Of a stretch of DNA of 32,961 nt, positions 7,901 through 16,552 are shown piece by piece. The notes beneath the pieces are model-generated. The model was not told the origin of the DNA. It was given only the letters and a program-made list of their open reading frames with translations, and did no database searches. Positions within the stretch are counted from its first letter, which is position 1; each line of letters opens with the position of its first letter. A program made the translations under genes and the position numbers. Where the stretch lies: the NCBI GenBank assembly GCA_026713305.1, contig JAPOOS010000070.1:1-32961 (forward strand), in the 5' to 3' direction. Origin of the DNA: Paracoccaceae bacterium. GTDB lineage: Bacteria > Pseudomonadota > Alphaproteobacteria > Rhodobacterales > Rhodobacteraceae.

Positions 7901-8955
7901 TGGCGGTTGCCACGCGCGACTGGAATGCGCTTGCCCGCAGATCCCGATATATCCGCCAGTTCCAGAATGCCGTGCTCATCAGCTTTCTGACCGTCATTTC
8001 CATTCCCGTGGTTCTGCCTTTCTTCTGGGTCCTGACGATTTCGTTTTCGGCCAGGACGGGCGGCGTCGAATCTGCGGTGCTGTGGCGGGCCTGCGGCGTG
8101 CTGGTGCCTGCGGTCATTGCCTACGTTGTTGCGCATCTGACCTTGAAGTCGGTCAGGCGCCGCCTGTTTGCAGCCGCGGCCCTGACGCTGCTGGCAATGA
8201 TCGCGCTGACCGTCACAGTGGGCAATGACCTGCATCTCAACAACTACCGCTTTCTGGTCAACCCCAACCTGGTTGAAGACCTGCGGGGCGCCGCCACCGC
8301 CGGCGGACAGTTTCCCTGGGTGTGGGAGGCATTCTTCAACTCTCTGGCGGTCGCCGCTTCCTCGACGCTGTTCAAGGTTTCGATCGCCACGTGCTGCGGC
8401 TACTACATTTCAAGGTACAACTTCCTTGGAAGGTCGGCGTACCTGCAGTCGCTGCTGATTCTCGAGGTGTTTCACCCCTGGATGCTGACCATACCGATAT
8501 TCCTGGTCATTTTCTGGATTGGGCTGCTGAACACTCTGGCCGGCCCGATTCTGGTGCTCACGGTAATCGACTTGCCGTTTTTCATCTTCATCATGAAGGG
8601 CTTTTTCGATGCGGTTCCCTGGGATGTCGAAATGAGCGCCATGACCGACGGCGCCTCGCGAAGGCAGGCGTTCTGGCATGTCGTGCTCCCGCAGGTCCGG
8701 TCGGGCATCATTGCGATTTCGGTTCTCGGCTTCATCAGGGGATGGGAAGAGTATGTGTTCGTAACGGCGCTGCGAACGGGAAACTCGTACTGGGTGATGT
8801 CCACCTATCTCTACTATGTTGCCGATGACGTGATGGGCGTCGACTATGGATTGGTCGCTGCTGTCAGCGTGTTCTACATGATGCCCAGCCTGCTGCTGTA
8901 CATGTTCTTGCAGCGATACCTCACACAGCTGACTCTCGGCGGGATCAAGGGCTGA
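7900..8955 (+). CDS. ABC transporter permease, MalG-like, with extra membrane segment
   Basis: This is the second permease of the importer, 351 residues. The start codon shares one base with the preceding stop (TGATG), so the genes are translationally coupled. After the usual first helix ('VISIPVVLPFFWVLTISFSA') there is an insertion of roughly 70 residues with two further hydrophobic segments ('VLVPAVIAYVVAHLTL' and 'LFAAAALTLLAMIALTVTVG'). The standard MalG order follows: 'NNYRFL', 'FFNSLAVAASSTLFKV', the core helices, and the EAA loop 'MSAMTDGASRRQAFWHVVLP'. MalG-type permeases are usually about 280 residues, so the insertion accounts for the excess. Its role is unknown. Partner genes and the EAA loop make the permease call firm. 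Confidence 0.9.
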   Translation: MAVATRDWNALARRSRYIRQFQNAVLISFLTVISIPVVLPFFWVLTISFSARTGGVESAVLWRACGVLVPAVIAYVVAHLTLKSVRRRLFAAAALTLLAMIALTVTVGNDLHLNNYRFLVNPNLVEDLRGAATAGGQFPWVWEAFFNSLAVAASSTLFKVSIATCCGYYISRYNFLGRSAYLQSLLILEVFHPWMLTIPIFLVIFWIGLLNTLAGPILVLTVIDLPFFIFIMKGFFDAVPWDVEMSAMTDGASRRQAFWHVVLPQVRSGIIAISVLGFIRGWEEYVFVTALRTGNSYWVMSTYLYYVADDVMGVDYGLVAAVSVFYMMPSLLLYMFLQRYLTQLTLGGIKG

Positions 8956-10025
8956 TGGCACAAATCGAACTGCGAAGCGTATCCAAGCACTGGGGACCAA
9001 CCGTCGCCGTCGACGGCATGAACCTGGCCCTCGAGAACGGCGAGTTCGTTGCCATTCTCGGTCCTTCGGGCTGCGGAAAGTCGACGACGCTGTTTCTGCT
9101 CGCCGGCATATATGCGCCAACCTCCGGGGACATCTGTTTCGACGGCGCTCGCATCAACGACGTGGAACCTCGGGACCGCAATGTGGGAATCGTGTTCCAG
9201 TCCTACGCGCTGTATCCCAACATGACGGTGCTCAAGAACCTGCTGTTCCCGCTCAGGTTCACGTCGGTCAAAAGCGAGGAGGCGCTGCGCCAGGCGAAGG
9301 CAATCGCCGAACTGGTGCAGATCGAGGAGTTGCTCGAACGTCACCCCTCCCAGCTTTCCGGCGGCCAGCAGCAGCGTGTGGCGCTTGCGCGAGCCCTTAT
9401 CAAGAAACCCAACCTGCTGCTGCTTGACGAACCTCTGTCCAACCTCGATGCCACGCTGCGCCTGACCATGAGGGGCGAAATCAAGCGCATCCAGCGGGAA
9501 TTGCGGGTCACCACGATTCTGGTCACGCACGACCAGGTTGAGGCGACCACCATGGCGGATCGAATCATCTGCATGAATGCCGGCCGGGTCGAGCAGATTG
9601 GCACGCCGGAGAACCTGTACCGCAAGCCCGACAGAACGTTTGTCGCGACCTTTGTTGGCTCTCCTCCCATCAATCTCATTGACGGGCATGTCAGGAACGG
9701 CAGTTTCGCGGTCGGCCAAAAGCGCATTCCGCTGTCCGGATCTTGCCGTGACGCAGACGTGACGCTTGGACTGCGGCCCGAACTGATCTCGGTTGCCGAA
9801 ACCGGCCTTCCGTCGGAAATCACGAACATCGAGCCGATGGGACGCGAGATTCTGTACACGGCGCAGTCGGAGATTGGATTGTTCCGGTTTCTGGAGGCCA
9901 CTCCGCAACCCCGCATGGCGCTGGAGGACCGGGTCAGGCTGCATGCAAATCCCGAAGATGCCCTGTTTTTCGAACAGGAAACAGGCAGCAGAATCGAGGG
10001 GTTGAGTCTTGCAGCGTTTTCCTGA
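8955..10025 (+). CDS. ABC transporter ATPase, MalK/UgpC-like
   Basis: This is the ATP-hydrolysing subunit of the importer, 356 residues, starting one base inside the preceding stop (TGATG). All motifs are present in order: Walker A 'GPSGCGKST' near residue 36, Q-loop '[13 protein letters not shown]', signature '[15 protein letters not shown]', Walker B '[13 protein letters not shown]', and H-loop 'LVTHDQVEA'. The region from about residue 235 on is the C-terminal TOBE/MOP-like regulatory domain ('[12 protein letters not shown]', '[10 protein letters not shown]'), which identifies the MalK/UgpC/MsmK class. Length is normal. The 3' end overlaps the next gene by 17 bases. Confidence 0.93.
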   Translation: MAQIELRSVSKHWGPTVAVDGMNLALENGEFVAILGPSGCGKSTTLFLLAGIYAPTSGDICFDGARINDVEPRDRNVGIVFQSYALYPNMTVLKNLLFPLRFTSVKSEEALRQAKAIAELVQIEELLERHPSQLSGGQQQRVALARALIKKPNLLLLDEPLSNLDATLRLTMRGEIKRIQRELRVTTILVTHDQVEATTMADRIICMNAGRVEQIGTPENLYRKPDRTFVATFVGSPPINLIDGHVRNGSFAVGQKRIPLSGSCRDADVTLGLRPELISVAETGLPSEITNIEPMGREILYTAQSEIGLFRFLEATPQPRMALEDRVRLHANPEDALFFEQETGSRIEGLSLAAFS

Positions 10026-11046
10026 GGCCGGCGGCGGCTACCGCCTGGTCGAGGAGTTCGGGCGACCGGACAGCGCCTGGACTGAATCCGCAACCGGAGG
10101 CGATTCGAGCCCGGAACTGCATGACCGCCTTCGCAGGTCGAACCCGGCGCTGAACGAGATCAGACTCCGACAACCGCCCAGGCCTCTTCCGGAAGGGAGG
10201 CGGCTGCGAGTGGCTTCGTGGAACCTCGAGCGATGCAAGCACGTGGAAGCCACGGCGGACAAGATCCGCAGGACAGGAGCCGAGATTGTCCTGCTGAGCG
10301 AAATGGACATTGGAATGGCCCGCTCGGGAAATCGGGACACGATCGCGGAACTCGCTGAGCTGCTGGACATGGGCCACGCTTCCGGCGTGGAGTTTGTCGA
10401 GCTGGGGCTGGGCGACGAACGCGAAGTTGCCGAGTGCAGTGGCATGGCCAATCGCCTTGGGTTGCACTGCAACGCCGTGCTCTCGAGTTGCGAGTTCACA
10501 CGGGCGGAGATCGTGCGCTTGGGCGCAGGAGGACAATGGCTGGCCGGCCGGACCGGAAAGGGGCAGCCTCGCGTGGGCGGCCGGATTGCAGTGATGGTTT
10601 GCGTCAATCGTGAATCGCCTCTCTGGCTGGTTGCGGTTCATTTTGAAAGCGAGGACGGGCCGAGCGACCGGCTTCGGGAAGCGGAGCTCCTTGTCTCCGA
10701 CATTGCTCTTCACTGCGGCGACGGACCGGTCGTCATTGGCGGCGACTTCAACTTCAATTCGCTGGCCGCCGCCGGGATGGCCGGCGATCAATTGCTGGCA
10801 AGTCCGGAAGAACACGAACCGGCTTTCTCCCTCCTGCGCACTGCCGGCTTTGCCTGGGAAGCGGCGAACACGACATGCCCGACAACACGCCGGCATCCCT
10901 GGGACGGCAACTTCGTCTCGCAGAAGATCGACTGGTTTTTCGTGCGCGGTGTCAATGCGCGAAACCCGCAAGTGATTCCGGCATGCACCTCCGAGGACCA
11001 AAACCTCTCGGATCATGAACTGTTGGTTGCAGACATTTCCTGGTGA
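10009..11046 (+). CDS. Endonuclease/exonuclease/phosphatase (EEP) family protein
   Basis: The product, 345 residues from a TTG start, is a metal-dependent phosphoesterase of the DNase I/exonuclease III/inositol-phosphatase fold. Motifs appear in order after a variable N-terminal 65 residues: 'VASWNLER' (Asn metal ligand), 'VLLSEMD' (catalytic Glu), 'VAVHFES' (His), '[10 protein letters not shown]' (Asp/Asn), 'KIDWFFVRG', and the terminal '[11 protein letters not shown]' (Asp-His pair). There is no signal peptide, so it is probably cytoplasmic. The TTG at 10009 has GAGGGG seven bases upstream and overlaps the ATPase gene by 17 bases, placing it in the transporter operon. The enzyme may therefore process the imported compound, for example a phosphodiester or sugar phosphate, much as UgpQ serves the Ugp system. 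That role is inference; a nuclease function is not excluded. Confidence 0.85.
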   Translation: MQRFPEAGGGYRLVEEFGRPDSAWTESATGGDSSPELHDRLRRSNPALNEIRLRQPPRPLPEGRRLRVASWNLERCKHVEATADKIRRTGAEIVLLSEMDIGMARSGNRDTIAELAELLDMGHASGVEFVELGLGDEREVAECSGMANRLGLHCNAVLSSCEFTRAEIVRLGAGGQWLAGRTGKGQPRVGGRIAVMVCVNRESPLWLVAVHFESEDGPSDRLREAELLVSDIALHCGDGPVVIGGDFNFNSLAAAGMAGDQLLASPEEHEPAFSLLRTAGFAWEAANTTCPTTRRHPWDGNFVSQKIDWFFVRGVNARNPQVIPACTSEDQNLSDHELLVADISW

Positions 11047-11239
11047 GCGGCGGGCCTCCGGCCAGTTCAGTCAGCGAAAACGAGGAATGGACGGGTCGAA
11101 TCGGCGCTCTGCAGGTCTGCTCTTCCATGATCGACCCTGCCATGCCGACAGTGGCCGCGGGAATCGCCCCGCAACGGCGCCATGACCGACGTGTCAGCGA
11201 GTTGACGCCAAATGCCCGGAATTCGCCCGGCGATCAGCA
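11047..11239. other. Gap between the EEP gene and the dehydrogenase remnant
   Basis: No gene or T-tract terminator is visible. Together with the remnant and the bases up to 11650 it forms a stretch of about 0.6 kb without a functional gene upstream of serB. Confidence 0.4.
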
Positions 11240-11532
11240 GACCCGTTCTTCGTCCTGGTTTCCGGGTCAGCCCGGGGGATGTGCGGCCTCAAGACGAGAT
11301 TGCCCAGTCCGGCCCCGAGCCGACCGATGCAAGCAAGCTTCGGCGCCGTTTCAGGAAGCGCTTCGCTGACGCAGGTGCAGTTCCGCAAGGCAAGCGCCCG
11401 GCATCGGGTCAACATTCGGGACAATCGGCAGGAATCGTTGTAAAGTTCGAAATCGCAGGCGACATCGAAATGCCGCTTGAAGTGGTCGATGCCCGCGCTT
11501 TCCATGAATTCGGCAATGACGATGTCCGGCGT
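11240..11532 (-). pseudogene. N-terminal remnant of a D-2-hydroxyacid dehydrogenase
   Basis: The minus-strand reading from 11532 downward gives 'PDIVIAEFMESAGIDHF' followed by 'HFDVACDFELYNDS', 'CRALALRNCT' and 'APKLACIGRLGAGLGNL'. This matches the first 80 or so residues of D-isomer-specific 2-hydroxyacid dehydrogenases (family pattern: PDIVI.EFMDEAAV, FDVLYDPGLVDD, RALIVRN.T.V, P.LRVVGRLGVGLDNID). The expected initiator position before Pro-Asp-Ile-Val is ACG, as if ATG had mutated, and the match ends near 11290 with no NAD-binding or catalytic domain. It is a fragment, not a working gene. Plus-strand ORFs over the same bases show nothing. Confidence 0.7.
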
Positions 11533-11650
11533 GTCGTTCGACCTGCGATGGAGAGGCGAATGGACGCTTGGCCGACTCACTCGTTGCGATTGCAGGCTGC
11601 GGTTGCAAGCGCCGGCGCCTGCCGGCGGCAAAGGGAACGGAAGATCAGCA

Positions 11651-11659
11651 AGGAGGTGA
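11651..11659 (+). promoter_or_regulatory. Ribosome-binding site that sets the serB start
   Basis: AGGAGGTGA is a near-full complement of the 16S rRNA 3' end and lies seven bases before TTG 11667. It contradicts the ORF-track start at 11568. The ATG at 11660 is out of frame. Confidence 0.75.
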
Positions 11660-11666
11660 ATGGCAG

Positions 11667-12557
11667 TTGACGGAATTTGTTGCGGTGCTGATGTCCGACC
11701 GCCGCCGGAAGATCTTGAACGAGGAAACGCTCGAGCGGGCCCGCCTCCGCCTGGACGGGCATTCGCCGACATGGCTGGAACAGGGCGTTGCGGCCGAGTT
11801 CGGCGTGCCGCGCCTGCCTGCCCGTCCGGAGTCCTTCAGAGACGAATTCGACAGGCTGGGAATTGACTTGGGAATCGTGCCTGCCGCCAATCGCCGAAAG
11901 AGGCTCTTGGTGGCGGACATGGACTCGACAGTCATCATGCAGGAGGGTCTGGTCGAACTAGCGTTCCTGGCGGGCTGCGGCGACGAGGTGGCGGCGATAA
12001 CCAGCCAGGCCATGAATGGCTTCATCAACTTTCGGGAAGCTCTGGTCCACCGTGTCGAGCTCCTTCGTGGCATGCCTGCAAGCATCGTCGACCGAGTTTG
12101 GAACGAACGGATAGATTTCACGCCGGGCGCCCGTCAGCTCGTCGCAACCATGCGGGCGGACGGAGCGCATTGCGTGATCGTGTCCGGCGGGTTCACTTTG
12201 ATTTCGGGGCGAGTGGCAGCGGTGCTGGGATTCCAGGAACATTGCGCCAACGACCTGGAAATTGTCGACAATGTCCTGACCGGCCGTGTCAGGCCGCCGC
12301 TGTTGGGTCGCGAGAGCAAGAGTGAGATCCTCGTGAACCAGATGGATTCGCTAGGCATAGATCCGGGCGATGTCCTCGCCGTTGGCGACGGTTCCAACGA
12401 CATCGACATGATTTCCCTCGCCGGGTTGGGAGTGGCGTTTCGTGCCAAGCCGGCGCTTGCACAGCACAGCGACGTCCGGATCAACCACTCCGATCTCACG
12501 GCTCTCCTGTTCCTGCAGGGCTACAAGTCCCGGGAATTCCGCCGCCAATGGCCATAG
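11667..12557 (+). CDS. serB: Phosphoserine phosphatase
   Basis: Phosphoserine phosphatase (EC 3.1.3.3) carries out the last step of serine synthesis in the cytoplasm. It is a HAD-superfamily enzyme with all four motifs: motif I 'VADMDSTVI' (nucleophile and acid Asp), motif II 'VSGGFT', motif III Lys in 'ESKSEIL', and motif IV 'VGDGSNDIDM'. The cap segment 'QAMNGFINFREAL' and the following 'RVELLRG' match the SerB substrate-binding region. The first 75 residues are a short N-terminal domain as in alphaproteobacterial SerB. Start: TTG 11667, chosen because a near-perfect ribosome site lies seven bases upstream; the product is then 296 residues, the usual size. It is convergent with recO, and the 3' ends are 14 bases apart. 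Confidence 0.93.
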   Translation: MTEFVAVLMSDRRRKILNEETLERARLRLDGHSPTWLEQGVAAEFGVPRLPARPESFRDEFDRLGIDLGIVPAANRRKRLLVADMDSTVIMQEGLVELAFLAGCGDEVAAITSQAMNGFINFREALVHRVELLRGMPASIVDRVWNERIDFTPGARQLVATMRADGAHCVIVSGGFTLISGRVAAVLGFQEHCANDLEIVDNVLTGRVRPPLLGRESKSEILVNQMDSLGIDPGDVLAVGDGSNDIDMISLAGLGVAFRAKPALAQHSDVRINHSDLTALLFLQGYKSREFRRQWP

Positions 12558-12570
12558 CGCGGAATTCCCG
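12531..12570. terminator. Inverted repeat shared by convergent serB and recO
   Basis: CGGGAATTCCGC (12531-12542) and GCGGAATTCCCG (12559-12570) are perfect 12-base inverted arms around a 16-base loop. The element spans the serB stop and ends just before the recO stop, so it can form a hairpin in both transcripts. There is no long T run, so termination efficiency is uncertain; it could also protect both 3' ends. Confidence 0.6.
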
Positions 12571-12571
12571 T

Positions 12572-13324
12572 CTACGCACAGAGGCGGTTCTCGCCTGCCA
12601 GCTGTCTGGCCTTCTCGACGAAACGGCTGCGTTCGGAGATGTCGATCTGTCGGCCGGCCATGAGGCGAAGGTACTTGTCAAGAAAGTACCCTGTTGTGCC
12701 AAGCCCCATGACAATCTCGTTGTCATGTCTCGGCGGAATTCCCAGCATGCAAGGCGGCAGAGGCAGCAGTTTCGGGGCCCATCTGCCGGCGCCCATTCGA
12801 CTGACCGACCGGCCTGAGGTTGGAGACACGTACACCAGGTCCCTGCTGCTTCCAGTCACGGCGCATTTGGTCAGGTTCAGTTCATATCCGGTTTCCCTGA
12901 GCAGAGTCATTTCCCATTTCAAGTAGGTCAGCGGCCACTCGGGATTGTCCGCAAGGTCATCCATGAGCTGCATGGTTGCGCGGTAGAGGATCGGATAGGG
13001 GTGCCTTTCGGGCAGAAGAACCACAAGCAGGCGGCAAATCGCAAGCAACGCCGCCAGTTTCAGCTGTCCGGCAATCAGCACGGCGGTCCGCGACTGCTCG
13101 AGTTCCACCGTCAGGTTGCCGAGATGTTGGGAGAGCCGTGCGCGCCATCGCAGACTCAACTGGTTTCCAACCTGGAGAATGGCTGCGTTTCGCCGCGAAG
13201 TTGCGCCGGGCAGCAATCCCCGGCTCATGCCATGGCTGTGGGTGAACGTGTCCAGAAGCGCAGCGTTTTCCCCGTGGCGCGTCACGCCCAGCAGCATGCC
13301 GCTTTCCTGCCATGTAATGCCCAT
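12572..13324 (-). CDS. recO: DNA repair protein RecO
   Basis: RecO anneals single strands and, with RecR, loads RecA onto SSB-coated DNA in the RecFOR recombination pathway. The 250-residue product begins with an OB-fold region: 'WQESGMLLGVTRHGENAAL' and 'TFTHSHGMSRGLLPGA' match the family's 'W.deGiVL..r.hGE' and 'T..hG...glvrGa'. The helical domain follows ('QLKLAALLAICRLLVVLLPERHPYP', 'YLKWEMTLLRETGYELNLTKCAVTG', 'DLVYVSPTSGRSVSR'). These are standard alphaproteobacterial RecO landmarks, including the Leu-x-x-Cys-Ala-Val-x-Gly turn. Length is normal. It lies downstream of the EF-G-like gene on the same strand, separated by 217 bases, so co-transcription is possible but unproven. Confidence 0.88.
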   Translation of the reverse strand: MGITWQESGMLLGVTRHGENAALLDTFTHSHGMSRGLLPGATSRRNAAILQVGNQLSLRWRARLSQHLGNLTVELEQSRTAVLIAGQLKLAALLAICRLLVVLLPERHPYPILYRATMQLMDDLADNPEWPLTYLKWEMTLLRETGYELNLTKCAVTGSSRDLVYVSPTSGRSVSRMGAGRWAPKLLPLPPCMLGIPPRHDNEIVMGLGTTGYFLDKYLRLMAGRQIDISERSRFVEKARQLAGENRLCA

Positions 13325-13541
13325 GCCGTCAGCATCCGCCCGGCGTCAGGAACATGTCTGCACGGACACGCCACGGCAAGGGAGGAGCCGCATCGGCGCC
13401 CAATCAAGCATTGCCTGCCGCGGCCTGCGACCCCCTGCATGGGCGAATCAGGGGGCAGATTGGCCGGCTTGACAGCGTTGGCCTGCGAACCACGCCAGTC
13501 CCGAAGATCCTCGGCACGGCAGGCATCCTTCGCCTGTCCGG

Positions 13542-15569
13542 TCAGTCGTCCTGTTGACGCCTGCCTTCCACAACCGTGGAGGCAAGCTTTCCCGTCAGTT
13601 CGGCCATGCGGTCGAACTCAAGCTCGAAGGTCCCAAGCCCCATGGTTTGCGACCGCAGCTCGATTATGAGATCATGAGTCTCGGACTGAGGCATGCTTGC
13701 CTTGATTTCGTCCCAGCCGTTCCAGCCCTCCCTGGGCGCAAATCCCAGAATCTGACCCCTTCGCCGCAGGATTGTGCTTTGCGCATTGGCCGTGAACTGA
13801 GTGGGAATGAAGATCTGCACCGAGCAGACGGGCTCCAGCAGCACCGGACTGCAGTCCGGCAGGGCTTGCTTCATCGCCAGAATGCCCGCCTTGCGGAATG
13901 CCCAGTCGGAACTGTCGACGGCATGGTACTTGCCGTCGTAGAGATTGACCGAGATGTCTATGACCGGGAAGCCGAGCGGCCCGCTTTCGCAATAGTCGCG
14001 CACGCCGGCCTCCACGGCCGGAATGTACTGCTTGGGCACGACGCCGCCGGAAATCGAGTCGGTGAACGAAATCCCGGACCCTCGGGGAGTTGGCCTGATG
14101 TCGAGATGCACGTCGCCGAACTCTCCATGTCCACCGGACTGCTTCTTGTGCCGGGCGCGGTGCTGAATCGATCTTCTGATGGATTCCTGGTAGCCGGTTG
14201 CGGGGGCCTGAAGCCTTACGCTTGTATTGAAGCGGCTCTTGAGCTTCTGCGCCATGATCTGAAGGTGTGTGTCGCCCTGCCCCCAAATTGCCGTCTCCCG
14301 CGACAGTTCGTTGAGGCGTCTGGAAATTGACGGGTCTTCCTCGATCAGTTTGGCAATGGCCGCCGAGAGCTTGACCTCGTCCTCCCACTTTTCCGGAACA
14401 ATCACTGCCGCATAGACCGGCGCCAAAGGTTCAGGCCAGGGCATGGCGTCGCCAACCTCCCGCGGCGTCAGCGTATTGCCCGTCAGCACGCTTTCCAGGC
14501 GGCCCATGGCCACAACGTCGCCACAGCCAGCTGACGAAATCTTGTCCATCTGGCCGCCAAGCATGCTGTGCAACCCGCTGACCCTTGATCCGCCGAAGGA
14601 CATGCCGTCGTCGACCTTGCCTCGCCAGACGCGTCCGAACGAAATCTTGCCCGCGTAGGGGAGGTGCCGCGTCTTGAACACTTGAACAACCGTGTCGTCT
14701 GCCGGGACTGCGTCCTTGCGCGCCAGTGTGGTTTCGACGCCAGGCACTTCGTGCCGCAGCGCCTTGAGAAGCCGCTTGACGCCCGAGGCCTGTTCGGCGC
14801 TGCCAACCAGAACCGGCATGATCAGCCCTTCCTGCAAGTCCCGCCGCAGGTGCTCGAAGATTTCCGCGGCCGGGGGAACGGTTTCCTCGAACAGGAGCTC
14901 GAGGAGATCGTCGTCGAAATCGGCCAGCGACTCCAGCAGGTCCAACCTGGCCTCCTCGTTGCGGTCCTGCATTTCGCTCGGGATCTCGATCAGTCTTGAG
15001 CGTTGTCCCGGCGTGTACTGGTAGTAGCGTTCCGCCGCCAGATCGAGGTATCCGTCTGATCCTTCCTTGCCAGGAACCGGAATTTGGCGCAGGACCAGGG
15101 GTCTCACGGCCACTTCCTGCAGAGCCGACATCAGGTCGGTGATGGATTCCGAGGCCACATCGAGCTTGTTGATGAAGAGAATCGCCGGAATGTCGTTCTG
15201 CTCTATCGACTTGAGCACCGGGGTCAGCATCGGGACCTTTGTCGCTTCCGGGTCGCAGACCACGACTGCCGCATCGGCCACCGCCAGCGCCGCCTTGGCA
15301 TCCTGCTGAAGCTCGACCGATCCTGGGCAGTCCAGAAATGTCCACGAATCGCCTAGGTACGTGGCCTGCGCAACGTTGACTTCGACGCTCATGTTGCGTT
15401 CTCTTGCCTCCTGCGACGCGTCGCCTGCCGTCGTGCCGTCTCTGATGGTTCCGCGACGTGGTATTGCTTCAGCCTCAAAGAGGAGACCTTCAAGGAGCGA
15501 GGTCTTGCCACTCAGATAGGGGCCCACGATTGCGACGCAACGTGGGCCTGAACTTGAATTCTCAGACAT
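13542..15569 (-). CDS. Elongation factor G-like translational GTPase
   Basis: This is a 675-residue GTPase with the full EF-G domain order but specialised motifs, like the alphaproteobacterial 'EF-G-like' family rather than canonical FusA. G1 is 'GPYLSGKTS' (near residue 14), G3 is 'LDCPGSVE' in place of DTPGHVD, and G4 is 'FINKLD'. The switch I motif, RGITI in EF-G, is replaced by 'ERNMSVEVNVA'. Domain IV is present ('HKKQSGGHGEFGDVHL', 'SGGVVPKQYIPAVEAG'), followed by domain V ('LLEPVCSVQIFIPTQ', ending 'THDLIIELRSQTMGLGTFELEFD'). The ORF track extends it upstream to 15791, but the ATG at 15567-15569 directly precedes the P-loop region and has GGAGAA seven bases upstream. Its exact role (ribosome rescue, resistance or alternative translocation) is unknown. 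Confidence 0.9.
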   Translation of the reverse strand: MSENSSSGPRCVAIVGPYLSGKTSLLEGLLFEAEAIPRRGTIRDGTTAGDASQEARERNMSVEVNVAQATYLGDSWTFLDCPGSVELQQDAKAALAVADAAVVVCDPEATKVPMLTPVLKSIEQNDIPAILFINKLDVASESITDLMSALQEVAVRPLVLRQIPVPGKEGSDGYLDLAAERYYQYTPGQRSRLIEIPSEMQDRNEEARLDLLESLADFDDDLLELLFEETVPPAAEIFEHLRRDLQEGLIMPVLVGSAEQASGVKRLLKALRHEVPGVETTLARKDAVPADDTVVQVFKTRHLPYAGKISFGRVWRGKVDDGMSFGGSRVSGLHSMLGGQMDKISSAGCGDVVAMGRLESVLTGNTLTPREVGDAMPWPEPLAPVYAAVIVPEKWEDEVKLSAAIAKLIEEDPSISRRLNELSRETAIWGQGDTHLQIMAQKLKSRFNTSVRLQAPATGYQESIRRSIQHRARHKKQSGGHGEFGDVHLDIRPTPRGSGISFTDSISGGVVPKQYIPAVEAGVRDYCESGPLGFPVIDISVNLYDGKYHAVDSSDWAFRKAGILAMKQALPDCSPVLLEPVCSVQIFIPTQFTANAQSTILRRRGQILGFAPREGWNGWDEIKASMPQSETHDLIIELRSQTMGLGTFELEFDRMAELTGKLASTVVEGRRQQDD

Positions 15570-16222
15570 TGGTTCTCCGCCAAACAAAAGCCGCGGCAAT
15601 GCATGCAATGTCCGGATGTTCGCCGAGCGTTTCCGGCGGGCATCGGATGCCGAAGCCGCAATTCTTTCAGGTTCAAATCCCAGAAGGCGTACACCAAATG
15701 GCATGGGGATTCCAAGCAAGGGAGAGTGCGAGCCTGTGTCATGCCCCAATGTTTGACTTGAAAGCCGTTGCCAGCCATTCCGGCAACTCATTCGTCACAT
15801 CGAAGCTTGCAAGTGCCGCCGTCAAGCCTGCGTGTCTCAACAGCCTTCCCCAGGGGTCACGTTCTCGGGGCGCCTTGCCAAGTCAAGGTGGCGCGGCGGC
15901 TCAAACAACGCAATCCGGATTCGGGACAAATGCAGCGCGTCATTGCCAGCCAAAGGACCATGAGAGCGCCGTGGAGTGTTGCTTGACCTGGATGCAACAG
16001 GAGGCGTGCCGGCATTTGATGCGCCGGTCCACCTGCACTGTGCGCATGCTCAAAGAGAACAATGACCCGGCACAATGGTGCGTGACACTGGGAAAGCGGG
16101 GAAATGGCAGCCCTTTGTTCGTGCTCTGAGTTCCAGCCGCTGTCGGGTCCTCCCGTAAAACTGCCATGGGCATGCGCGCATCAAGCCGGCACATGCAAAG
16201 CGTGTTGCAGTTCGGAAACAGA

Positions 16223-16246
16223 GCATGCTGGGTTGGTCCAGCATGC
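16223..16246. repeat. Perfect 9-bp stem-loop
   Basis: GCATGCTGG and CCAGCATGC are perfect inverted arms around a six-base GTTGGT loop. No T tract follows on either strand. It could be a DNA-binding dyad or part of an RNA structure. Confidence 0.6.
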
Positions 16247-16467
16247 GCTCGAGAGTTTGATGGAACTTGGCCGAGCGACTAGAAAACGGGACCAACCAAG
16301 CCCGCCTCTGGCGCCATTCAGCATCGGCTGTTCACCCGTCCGATCAGCTGTTGAGCGGACTGCCAATTGAGCGAATGTCGCTTGCCGCATCTGTCAAACC
16401 CACATTGCGCAAACCACAATGACACTCCTCATGATGTTAACCCGACATATTGCAGTGGCTCCAAACT

Positions 16468-16552
16468 TGTGGCGAAGCCACAGGGCCGGAACCGGAACCC
16501 TGCACCAACTCAACTGTGCAGTGGTTCCCACGGGCTCTGCGAACAGCAGAGC
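16468..16552. repeat. Cluster of three short hairpins upstream of the ATPase-nuclease gene
   Basis: Three stems follow one another. TGTGGC-GAA-GCCACA spans 16468-16482. TGCAC with a ten-base loop and GTGCA spans 16501-16520. GCTCTGC-GAACA-GCAGAGC spans 16534-16552. The spacing is compact and lies about 280 bases before the next start codon, suggesting a structured RNA or leader. Individually each stem is modest; the cluster is what draws attention. Confidence 0.4.

Noticed and set aside
15667-15690. T-loop-like string 'ggttcaaatcc' suggesting a tRNA
   Set aside because: The flanking bases do not form a five-pair T stem, and no anticodon arm, D arm or acceptor stem can be built around it.
16251-16262. 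'gagagtttgat' resembling the 5' end of 16S rRNA
   Set aside because: Only about ten bases match; the following sequence has no 16S character.
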